From assembly GCA_000493945.1 (NCBI GenBank), contig AWNW01000027.1, forward strand, positions 9,686-42,237: DNA of 32,552 nucleotides, written 5' to 3'. The translations under genes were made by a program, and so were the position numbers. The notes under the pieces are model-generated. The model saw nothing but the letters and a program-made list of their open reading frames with translations. It had not been told where the DNA came from and did not search any database. Every line of letters starts with the position of its first letter. Position 1 is the stretch's first letter. The DNA is from Candidatus Hydrogenedens terephthalaticus JGI OTU-1 (GTDB lineage Bacteria > Hydrogenedentota > Hydrogenedentia > Hydrogenedentales > Hydrogenedentaceae). Positions 8,592 through 14,926 of the stretch are shown in pieces.

Positions 8592-9062
8592 TTATTTTTT
8601 GCGTTCAGTAGATATTTGCTTTCGGTTATCCGCGTGTATATGCCCGTCCGCATAATCTGCTTTGACAAAATCAAAATACTTTTTACATATCATTTCGATA
8701 GAAGATGAGGCTATCCGTTTTTTACTTTGCTTAAACCTCGCATAGAAATCCACGGCAATACCCCCAAACACTTCCAGATGTTTTGAATTTCGGGCAACCA
8801 CACCACCCTCATCAATCCAACCCAATTTTTCTCCTAAATGTTCTAACTGCTGGTGTGTGCGTGTTGAATCGGTTATCACAATTTCGACCTCTTCTCCAAA
8901 CAATTTACCCAATTCCTCACGAATTTTTGTCAGAGAGATAATTACCGAACGATGTATCATCACCCAGCCATTTTCATTCTCAAACTCTTTCAAATTGAAG
9001 TGAGTAAGCACCCATCGCCCGTCCCATTCAACAGCCAATCGCACATCATTCCTGCCCTTCAT
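8592..9062 (-). CDS. M15-family peptidase, endolysin-like
   Basis: A 156-residue zinc peptidase of the D-Ala-D-Ala carboxypeptidase/endolysin type. The ligands look complete: H95 in NSKHLEVFGG, D105 in GIAVDFYA, and H143 in DGHIHAD. The stretch EIVITDSTRTHQQ at about 60-72 takes the place of the usual 'SGYRS' strand of M15 enzymes. There is no signal peptide, as expected for an enzyme released through a holin. AAGAAAGGA precedes the ATG. It lies 75 bases behind the capsid gene, with a hairpin in between, and 11 bases ahead of the holin-like gene, giving a two-gene lysis module. It probably cuts peptidoglycan cross-links; the exact bond is inferred from the family. Confidence 0.8.
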   Translation of the reverse strand: MKGRNDVRLAVEWDGRWVLTHFNLKEFENENGWVMIHRSVIISLTKIREELGKLFGEEVEIVITDSTRTHQQLEHLGEKLGWIDEGGVVARNSKHLEVFGGIAVDFYARFKQSKKRIASSSIEMICKKYFDFVKADYADGHIHADNRKQISTERKK

Positions 9063-9078
9063 GAGTTTCCTTTCTTAA

Positions 9079-9113
9079 AGGGGCTTATAAATTACAAAAA
9101 CCTATAAGCCCCT
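9079..9113 (-). terminator. Hairpin between capsid and lysis genes (probable attenuator)
   Basis: AGGGGCTTATA at 9079-9089 pairs perfectly with TATAAGCCCCT at 9103-9113, with a 13-base loop. Only a short T run (TTTAA) follows on the minus strand, so read-through to the lysis genes is likely. Confidence 0.6.
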
Positions 9114-9137
9114 CATGGTTACCTTTTGAATGTTTCA

Positions 9138-10187
9138 TTAACTCCAATCACAACGCATAACCACACGCGCCTTTTGGTAAATAATGGCAAAGTCCGTTAC
9201 TACCGTAAGATAACTACGGTCCCATTGTTGATGGATCAGGCGGTCGCTCTCTACGAGCACATCCTGCTCCGTTAATTTCTGTGCTGCATAGCGAGCATCC
9301 AACAGGACAAAGCAGTTTTGCGGATAATCGGGCATCGGCACTAACTTTACTCCCAGTGGTGTCGGCAAATTACCCGATTTCGTAAAATCAAACAATGCGG
9401 AATCTGTAATTTCAAGTAACGACAATATCTTTTCCATCGTATCGGAATTCGCAATAAGATGTGTCGGAAGGAAAAAGTTTTTTGTGGTCAGATGAAGGAA
9501 AGCCCGAACGAGGTCGTTATACTTCCATGTGCCGGCGGTTTGCGTATTCAGCACTTCCGGTGCTGTTTCACCGGACACATCCCCATAAGTAAGCACATAC
9601 GCAAGCCGTTTATCCAAATTTCTGCCTAAACATTCGCCTATGCGCCGAAGATGGACACGCAACATATCCACCGACATACGGCGGATAACCTCATACGAAG
9701 CCAGAATACCCCGCCCCAACTTCTGTAATTTGATAATTCGATTGCCATACCGTATTTCCGATTCCGGGATAACCGCACCTTCGCCGACACCCCGCAACTC
9801 TTCCTCCTCTTCGGACTCTTCAACATAAGGCACATCGTAAACAGCACTGTCAATGCGTTCGTCGCGAATTATCAATTGCGAATATACGGGCTTCCCTGTC
9901 ATCCCTGAAACAACCGACTCACGAACCAAATCCGGAAAGAGCCATTTCGCATTGGGGTCTGTCTGGAAAAAACGCTCCACAGTAATCTGGTATAAGTCAA
10001 TCCCAAATTCACGGGCACAATATTCTTCAATATCCGTCCCCACCGCACGGAAAAACTGAGTATGCGTTAGTCCTAAAGAGTTCAAAGTTTCATACAACTC
10101 TTTTCCACGCAAGGACAATAATTTCTCTTTGGGCTGGGACAAGAATTGCATCTGTTCTGCCAATTTCGTTTGTGTAGATACCATCAT
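9138..10187 (-). CDS. Phage-type major capsid protein (HK97-fold-like)
   Basis: A 349-residue protein with features of HK97-fold capsid proteins. There is an N-terminal region of about 90 residues, then a loop-like acidic segment (EESEEEEELRGVGEG, about 120-135). Next comes the strand-helix run KLQKLGRGILASYEVIRRMSVDMLRVHLRRIGECLGRN, typical of the spine helix, and then a P/A-like domain with HLIANSDTMEKI and PLGVKLVPMPDYP. The C-terminus ends in a beta strand (IYQKARVVMRCDWS). AAAGGAGG lies before the two adjacent ATGs at 10187 and 10184. The gene sits between the decoration protein gene and the lysis genes. Whether it is made into shells that hold DNA is unknown, since no terminase is nearby. 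Confidence 0.82.
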   Translation of the reverse strand: MMVSTQTKLAEQMQFLSQPKEKLLSLRGKELYETLNSLGLTHTQFFRAVGTDIEEYCAREFGIDLYQITVERFFQTDPNAKWLFPDLVRESVVSGMTGKPVYSQLIIRDERIDSAVYDVPYVEESEEEEELRGVGEGAVIPESEIRYGNRIIKLQKLGRGILASYEVIRRMSVDMLRVHLRRIGECLGRNLDKRLAYVLTYGDVSGETAPEVLNTQTAGTWKYNDLVRAFLHLTTKNFFLPTHLIANSDTMEKILSLLEITDSALFDFTKSGNLPTPLGVKLVPMPDYPQNCFVLLDARYAAQKLTEQDVLVESDRLIHQQWDRSYLTVVTDFAIIYQKARVVMRCDWS

Positions 10188-10204
10188 AAAAACCTCCTTT
10201 CCTG

Positions 10205-10585
10205 TTAAAGCAATACATGAACCCGATTTGCGGACGGTTCTGTCTTTACTACCCTGCCGATGCCATTTCCCGACGCAGGAGATTTCACCTTACCCGGTGT
10301 TGTTGACCCTGCAATCCCCTGCAGTCCATTTACTGTTGGTGGAACCCCTACATACTCGAAAATGCATATACCACGCACCTTTACGGGAATAGGGGTATCA
10401 TTCGTATCGCAATCATTCATTGCCTGCCCGAAGATAATATCCTCTCCCGTAAAAGCATTTGTTACCACATATCCCCCAATGAGTTTTAATGCATCACCAC
10501 GACGGATACTTACAGGTCCCGTTTCCGGTGTGCTACATGTAATAATTAATTCGGTATATGTTCCGCCAATATCTCCAAATGCCAT
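10205..10585 (-). CDS. Capsid decoration (cement) protein, DUF2190-like
   Basis: A 126-residue, glycine- and valine-rich, all-beta protein. The pattern 'RRGDALKLIGGYVVTNAFTGEDIIFGQAMNDCDTND' followed by 'KVRGICIFEYVG' matches the small beta-barrel cement proteins of tailed phages (a gating strand, 'G..V', then a turn into 'A..V.G.F'). The segment 'GLQGIAGSTTPGKVKSPASGNGIGRV' near the end also fits that group. AAAGGAGG precedes the ATG. It lies directly upstream of the capsid gene (17 bases), the usual place for a cement or scaffold gene. The family call is by pattern only. Confidence 0.65.
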   Translation of the reverse strand: MAFGDIGGTYTELIITCSTPETGPVSIRRGDALKLIGGYVVTNAFTGEDIIFGQAMNDCDTNDTPIPVKVRGICIFEYVGVPPTVNGLQGIAGSTTPGKVKSPASGNGIGRVVKTEPSANRVHVLL

Positions 10586-10605
10586 AATTTGCCTCCTTTC
10601 CTTTT

Positions 10606-11337
10606 TTATTGTTTATGTTTTTCCTGACCACGCACTAAATTTAGCAGGTCGTGGTTTGTTCGTAGGTTTGTTTTCTCCGCCCAGGTCTCATCAACCTTTT
10701 CTGGTTGTGAAAATCTTTGAGGTGGATTTTGCCGTTCCAGACGGTTTTCCCATTTCCTTAAATTTGTATAAATTTCGTTTAATGAACACCTCGACATGAC
10801 CTTCTCCCACTGGGACGCATCAAAGTTTTCCCCTTCAAGAAACTTGCCCAAACCACATATCCTGCGGATAGCGTATTCACGGGCAGTGATGCCATCTTCT
10901 ATAAGGGAGAGAACCTGAGAAGGCGAAATTTGCCATTTCCGCATACTTTTCCACAATGCCCGTTGAAAACGGATAGAAAAGCCTCCCCAGCGTTCCACAC
11001 GATAGGTACATTGTTGATTATCCTTCATCCGCAGATTTAAATAACCATTTCCATCACCTTGACTGAACCAGCGATAATCGCCTATGTGTTTTACGCCCTC
11101 CAATTTTTCAACATCCAGCCATGAAAGATTATGCGGAAGTTTTTCTGTTCCCCAGAGTTCGCTCCGCAATTCCGTATCATCAATCCGCCAGCCAAGAAGA
11201 TAGTCCTTCTGTTCAATCCGCAGGTCAAGATGAGAACCCTGTTTGTCCTTGTGTGCATGAAGCACAAAGCGACCTTCGGAATGAAGCGGAATATCAACGG
11301 GGATTTCTCCTTGATGTTCTATCATCCTGCAAAACAT
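10606..11337 (-). CDS. Protein with a LigD 3'-phosphoesterase-like domain
   Basis: A 243-residue protein. Residues 22-95 resemble the phosphoesterase (PE) domain at the start of bacterial DNA ligase D. RFVLHAHKDKQGSHLDLRIE corresponds to the PE signature 'RFVxQxHxAxxLHYDLRLE', with H36, D38 and R40 in place and H29 one residue off the usual spacing. LLGWRI corresponds to 'LKSWAV', PHN (H69) to the 'EDHP' histidine, and EGVKHIGDY to 'EGVIPEGEY'. The rest (about 100-243) is helical with no recognised domain. A very strong AAAGGAGGTGAT site precedes the ATG. It lies between the XhlA-like and decoration genes, an unusual place for a DNA-end-processing fold. If active it would trim 3' phosphate or ribonucleotide ends; this is inference. 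Confidence 0.6.
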   Translation of the reverse strand: MFCRMIEHQGEIPVDIPLHSEGRFVLHAHKDKQGSHLDLRIEQKDYLLGWRIDDTELRSELWGTEKLPHNLSWLDVEKLEGVKHIGDYRWFSQGDGNGYLNLRMKDNQQCTYRVERWGGFSIRFQRALWKSMRKWQISPSQVLSLIEDGITAREYAIRRICGLGKFLEGENFDASQWEKVMSRCSLNEIYTNLRKWENRLERQNPPQRFSQPEKVDETWAEKTNLRTNHDLLNLVRGQEKHKQ

Positions 11338-11354
11338 AAAATCACCTCCTTTCG

Positions 11355-11552
11355 TTAATGGTTAAGAAATATCCCCTGTTGTATAAGGGAAAAGACAACC
11401 CCAAGCAGATTGGCTATTAAAAGCCATAACCCACGAAACAACGATTGTTCCAATCGCGAGATACGCTCCCGCAATTCGCTCACATCTTCACACAAATTGC
11501 TTATCGCATCATATTTACTTCGCCTCTTCGGTATTGTAGATGTTCTAAGCAC
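11355..11552 (-). CDS. Small XhlA-like membrane protein
   Basis: A 65-residue protein from the GTG at 11552. A basic N-terminus is followed by a short coiled coil (about 17-40, DVSELRERISRLEQSL) and one C-terminal membrane helix (LWLLIANLLGVVFSLI). This is the layout of phage XhlA-type proteins, which act with a holin and endolysin in lysis. An ATG 18 bases further up (11570) also opens the frame, but the AAGGAGGT site lies within those extra codons, so the GTG is the likelier start. It sits among the head genes, 17 bases ahead of the phosphoesterase-like gene, rather than beside the lysis pair. Confidence 0.65.
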   Translation of the reverse strand: MLRTSTIPKRRSKYDAISNLCEDVSELRERISRLEQSLFRGLWLLIANLLGVVFSLIQQGIFLNH

Positions 11553-11558
11553 AGAAAC

Positions 11559-11566
11559 ACCTCCTT
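11559..11566 (-). promoter_or_regulatory. Ribosome binding site deciding a GTG start
   Basis: AAGGAGGT on the minus strand lies 6 bases ahead of the GTG at 11552 and overlaps codons 2-4 of the longer frame from 11570. Confidence 0.7.
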
Positions 11567-11597
11567 CCATTTAATATCGTTTTTTATGAATGACAAT

Positions 11598-12314
11598 TTA
11601 TTCCTTACACCATGCCTTGTTCTTATCTATGCCCCCGGAGTAGCCCCGTCTCAGCATTAACCAACCCTTTTCGCCGAATTGGTCTAATATATGGGCTCGA
11701 ACATCGGATACAAACGAAGTGCCCTGCGAACCACATGCTACTACAGACCCTTCCAATACATCCTGGACACCCCGCATACGGTAGTAACATAGCGACCCTT
11801 CGTATTTTTCGCCGGGAACATGCACACAACGCCGTATATCCCGACTACAGATAGAGCATTCCGGAAATGAAAAGGAAAAACCTATGGATGTTTCCCGATA
11901 AATACCTCCTTCAATATTTGCGATAAAGTTACGGTTTTCATCCAATCTTAAAACATAAACTTTAGGACGGACTGAAAGAATATCCCCTTGCCGATGGAGT
12001 GTAGAACAGAAGAAAGTGCCACGCGGAAGAGAACCATGCAAGTCATGTCGTTCCATCAAAGGTCTACCCGGTACCTTCTTGTGGATTACTTCCAGTTCAT
12101 CCTCCGGAAAACAACTAAAATGTCGGTCAATCTGGTTATGACACAGGTCTAAAGTGAAGACTACATACTCATCCGCCGTCAAAGGTCGCAAAGTATAACG
12201 ATTAATTTCCGCTAACTCCGTTTCAGTTTCCTGCCCAGCAGGAGCAAATGCGGAATGGTTGTTTACCACTTCACCCCAACGCTCACCAAAACAAAGTTTT
12301 TCAAGCATACCCAT
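11598..12314 (-). CDS. Phage prohead (capsid maturation) protease-like protein
   Basis: A 238-residue protein resembling HK97-type prohead serine proteases. The probable catalytic histidine is H90 in LMERHDLHG and the nucleophile S143 in YRETSIGFSF. The segment 'DVLEGSVVACGSQGTSF' matches the conserved 'EVSLVxxPA.P' strand. Between them is C153-x2-C156-x6-C163-x-H165, an apparent zinc knuckle inserted just after the nucleophile. The ATG at 12314 is chosen over a TTG at 12320 because GAGGAGG is correctly spaced for it. It lies between the portal and XhlA-like genes, the normal portal-protease-capsid order. It would cleave capsid precursors during shell maturation. Confidence 0.75.
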   Translation of the reverse strand: MGMLEKLCFGERWGEVVNNHSAFAPAGQETETELAEINRYTLRPLTADEYVVFTLDLCHNQIDRHFSCFPEDELEVIHKKVPGRPLMERHDLHGSLPRGTFFCSTLHRQGDILSVRPKVYVLRLDENRNFIANIEGGIYRETSIGFSFSFPECSICSRDIRRCVHVPGEKYEGSLCYYRMRGVQDVLEGSVVACGSQGTSFVSDVRAHILDQFGEKGWLMLRRGYSGGIDKNKAWCKE

Positions 12315-12321
12315 AAACAAG

Positions 12322-12329
12322 CCTCCTCT
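12322..12329 (-). promoter_or_regulatory. Ribosome binding site of the prohead protease gene
   Basis: AGAGGAGG on the minus strand lies 7 bases ahead of the ATG at 12314 and is too close to the alternative TTG at 12320. Confidence 0.65.
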
Positions 12330-12359
12330 GTAAGTTAAATCAAAGTTACAGCCTTATTC

Positions 12360-13625
12360 CTAACTTAAAATTTGCTCTACCGCTTTACGCGTCTCTTCCT
12401 TAGAAATAACCCCGGATTGCAACAGTTGAAGAAGTGCATTAATTCGTCGCGTTTCTATCAACGATTTTTTCAGAGTATCCGCCGTGCTATTTGAATGCGG
12501 TTGCACAGTAAATTCCGCCTGTATCCCATGCATTGCTAATTCCAGATGATATATCCGTTCCAAAATACGGGCTAAAGATTGATTAATGGTATCCACCTGC
12601 CTATTCATGATTTCATACTGCACCGTGCCGTAGGTTTCCGTCGTGCCATAATTTCGCCCCAATAAAATGGGCATCATGTGTGTGCCTGTAATGATTTGTT
12701 CCTCAATAGCACGCTGAGTTTCATAATATGCCGGAAAACGCTGTGCCCCCTGAACAACAGATATACCAATATTGTCAAAGGTAACCACATTCTGGTCTAC
12801 ACCTAAATCGCTCATTTGATTCCGCACCTGTTCCAAATTCGCATCCAAACGATTCTGATACTCTTCCTCCGTTTCATCTGTTCCGCGCGGTTCGGGTTTA
12901 TATTGAACATGCAAACGAGCCCAACCCGCATTGTGCATAGCACGGGACATGTCTTCCATCAACCTCTGTTGTATCCGAATAACAAAAGGTAGCGAGCGAA
13001 ACAAAGAACGCCCGTAGGGATTGGTTCCATCACGGTCTAAAGCAATATACACAAATCGTTCGCGAGGGAGCCGAATCGTCTCTTCCGCATGCACCTGATA
13101 CGCCTGCCAATCCCCGTCCTCCCAGCGAAAACGAATCGTCCATACATCTACCGGAACCACATCATAAATCTGGCTCCCTCGCGGAGAAAATACAATTTCA
13201 ATGGCAGAAGCCCCATAGGTAAACAAAGATGTGTATACAATATCCAGCAGATGGGTTAGCCCCCCTTCTTCATGATTCATACGACGATTCAACTGCTCAA
13301 TAACTTCCTGTGCATCCCGTTTTAACGATTCCGATACTTTATCCGACCACACCAACTTAAAACCCGTATTGCATAGCCGTTTCCATGTCCAAACCGCATC
13401 GGACAAATCCGGAATATTATCCCGCAGATAGCGATACACCTCTAACATCTGAAAAGGAACATTATCCGGAAGCGGGACAAAACTTTGTAAATAGTGGTTC
13501 GGCGTATTAAAAACCAGAGAACGACGCAACACCGACCTCGCCTTCGTTCGCGGTTTCTCACGAGAAGAAAGAAATGTGCGGAACCATTCCAACCAGCGAT
13601 AACCCGAAAAAATATTTTGCATCAT
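12360..13625 (-). CDS. Phage portal protein-like
   Basis: A 421-residue protein with the overall pattern of dodecameric portal proteins. The N-terminal wing/clip region contains ...DAVWTWKRLCNTGFKLVW and a strand-rich part with EIVFSPRGSQIYDVVPVD and RFRWEDGDWQAY. It is followed by FVYIALDRDGTNPYGRSLFR, the 'P.G.S.L' crown-stem signature. The later segment IITGTHMMPILLGR...YGTVQYEIMNRQVDTINQ is the usual stem/helix region just before the C-terminal crown helices. The start is taken at the ATG 13625; a GTG at 13631 is also open, but AGAGGG is better spaced for 13625. It is the first gene of the operon; no terminase precedes it. Confidence 0.83.
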   Translation of the reverse strand: MMQNIFSGYRWLEWFRTFLSSREKPRTKARSVLRRSLVFNTPNHYLQSFVPLPDNVPFQMLEVYRYLRDNIPDLSDAVWTWKRLCNTGFKLVWSDKVSESLKRDAQEVIEQLNRRMNHEEGGLTHLLDIVYTSLFTYGASAIEIVFSPRGSQIYDVVPVDVWTIRFRWEDGDWQAYQVHAEETIRLPRERFVYIALDRDGTNPYGRSLFRSLPFVIRIQQRLMEDMSRAMHNAGWARLHVQYKPEPRGTDETEEEYQNRLDANLEQVRNQMSDLGVDQNVVTFDNIGISVVQGAQRFPAYYETQRAIEEQIITGTHMMPILLGRNYGTTETYGTVQYEIMNRQVDTINQSLARILERIYHLELAMHGIQAEFTVQPHSNSTADTLKKSLIETRRINALLQLLQSGVISKEETRKAVEQILS

Positions 13626-13856
13626 ATCCACACCCTCTTATAAAAATATCCTCTATAAATAAAGCACACCTTTTGCCCTGCACCCGACCTAATCCTATAC
13701 TAATAAAATACTTACAGCCCTTTATCCCCGACTATTTCTCTAATGAATATAGGGAGACGAAAGATTTTTCGCAAATATATAAAAACAATTGAACAGGATG
13801 GACAGGATTTATAAGTCGTGAATATAGGAAGGATCCAAGGATTTTTTGTTAAGAGA

Positions 13857-13990
13857 AATTAACCACAGAGGACACAGAGGGAATTTTACACAGAGGTCAC
13901 GGAGGAGAATTTACACAAAAGGCACAAAGGGGGATTTATTTACGGTAAGGGGACGGAATTAAAAATGTGTAGAGACGAAAAATTTTTCGG
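13857..13990 (+). repeat. Direct repeat, copy 1 (about 130 bases)
   Basis: Runs from ATTAACCACAGAGGACAC through 'ggcacaaagggggattt', 'taaggggacggaattaaaaatgtgta' to 'gacgaaaaattt'. It is nearly identical to 14042-14171. Inside, a 17-20-base subunit (GAGGACAC/AAAGGCAC) is itself repeated. Confidence 0.8.
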
Positions 13991-14041
13991 GTATACATTG
14001 TGAACTTTGTGTAAGGTCTTTGTGCCCTTTGTGGTAAGAAG

Positions 14042-14171
14042 AATTAACCACAGAGGACACGAAGGGAATTTTACACAAAGGGCACGGAGGAGAATTTACA
14101 CAAAAGGCACAAAGGGGGATTTGTTTATGTTAAGGGGACGGAATTAAAAATGTGTAGGGACGAAAAATTTA
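14042..14171 (+). repeat. Direct repeat, copy 2 (about 130 bases)
   Basis: Second copy of the block at 13857-13990. It also forms the left part of the longer composite element 14042-14380. Confidence 0.8.
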
Positions 14172-14255
14172 TCGCCTCTACATTATATTGATTGCATATT
14201 AATTTTATAATGGGGATTTGCGTTATTGACGATGTCTGGACGGAATACACGAAGA

Positions 14256-14274
14256 GGGCGATTGCCAATCGCCC
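14256..14274. repeat. Palindromic dispersed repeat (GGGCGATT family)
   Basis: GGGCGATTGCCAATCGCCC, an 8-bp stem with the same flanks as the copy at 3095-3114. Confidence 0.8.
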
Positions 14275-14451
14275 CTACAATACATTTTTTCATCACTGGC
14301 AGTGACCGTAAAGGTGAGGGTTCTGAGGAAATTAAAAAATGCCTACCTGGCAAGGTTGCCTGCCTGGCAAGGCCGCCCTTACGGCATATTGATTACATGA
14401 TAACCTATAGGACATAGGTAACAGATTTATACCTTTTCCCAATCGTAGAAA

Positions 14452-14471
14452 GGGCACGGCATGCCGTGCCC
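14452..14471. repeat. Perfect palindrome (GGCATGCC centre)
   Basis: GGGCACGGCATGCCGTGCCC is self-complementary over all 20 bases. It recurs, extended to 28 bases, at 28722-28749. Confidence 0.85.
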
Positions 14472-14608
14472 CTACTTTGGGGAAAAAAATTTAACCACAG
14501 AGGACACAAAGGAGATTTTACACAAAGGACACAGAGGAGGTGGAGGATATAAAAAACACATACAAAAAACACATACAAAAATGTCTGTGCTACATTAATA
14601 CCTATAAT

Positions 14609-14686
14609 GTCCCATAAGTCCCATTTGACTCATAAATCCCATTCGTCCCATTCGTCCCATAAGTCCCATAGGTCTCATTTGTCCCC
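14609..14686. repeat. Tandem array, 9-base unit, about 8.7 copies
   Basis: Units such as GTCCCATAA, GTCCCATTT, GTCCCATTC and GTCCCATAG follow one another without gaps, ending in GTCCCC. The 9-base period keeps a minus-strand frame open, but no gene is inferred. Confidence 0.85.
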
Positions 14687-14926
14687 AAACACCCGAAGCA
14701 GGGACGGTTCAGATACGGGGAAGGGGTGATGATTTTATTGTGAAGAGAATTAACCACAGAGGACACGAAGAGAAGAAGACACAAAGGGCACGAAGGAGAT
14801 TTTACACAAAGGACATAGAGGGGGATTTATTTACGGTAAGGGCATAGACAGAATAAAAACACAGATAGGAATGTCTGGGCTACTTACAAAGGGTATTCTT
14901 ATGGGTATGAAGGATGACAGTGATTA

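Larger units (their letters stand above)
14042..14380 (+). repeat. Composite repeat, plus-oriented copy
   Basis: About 340 bases that match, in order and on the opposite strand, 28385-28710. Shared landmarks are 'aaccacagaggacacgaagg', 'tattgattgcatat', 'ttattgacgatgtct', 'cggaatacacgaagag', the GGGCGATT palindrome, 'tttttcatcac.ggcag' and 'gcctggcaaggccgccc'. Confidence 0.85.
13626..14926. repeat. 1.3 kb repeat-filled spacer upstream of the phage-like operon
   Basis: No gene is credible here. It holds four degenerate blocks of 'aaccacagaggacac...aaaggcaca' type (from about 13861, 14046, 14493 and 14754), two palindromes, a 9-base tandem array and a copy of the 'ctataggacataggtaacagatttata' element at 14405. 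The promoter of the phage-like operon must lie in or near its left end (13632-13800), but no convincing -35/-10 pair was seen. Confidence 0.8.

Noticed and set aside
10260..10799. Plus-strand 179-codon frame opposite the cement and phosphoesterase-like genes
   Set aside because: It is antisense to two genes with strong ribosome sites and recognisable patterns, and its own sequence shows no domain.
11355..11570. ATG at 11570 as the start of the XhlA-like gene
   Set aside because: The ribosome site lies inside the extra codons; the GTG at 11552 is correctly spaced.
14602..14784. Minus-strand frame with G-T-N/Y repeats considered as a small gene
   Set aside because: It is produced by the 9-base tandem array, has no ribosome site, and lies in a repeat spacer.
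13861..14830. Repeated 17-20-base units considered as a CRISPR array
   Set aside because: The units are degenerate, there are no unique spacers of constant length, and no cas genes are near.
13632..14926. Terminase or integrase gene upstream of the portal
   Set aside because: No frame in this spacer shows a Walker motif, nuclease or tyrosine-recombinase pattern; all of it is repeat or short unsupported frames.
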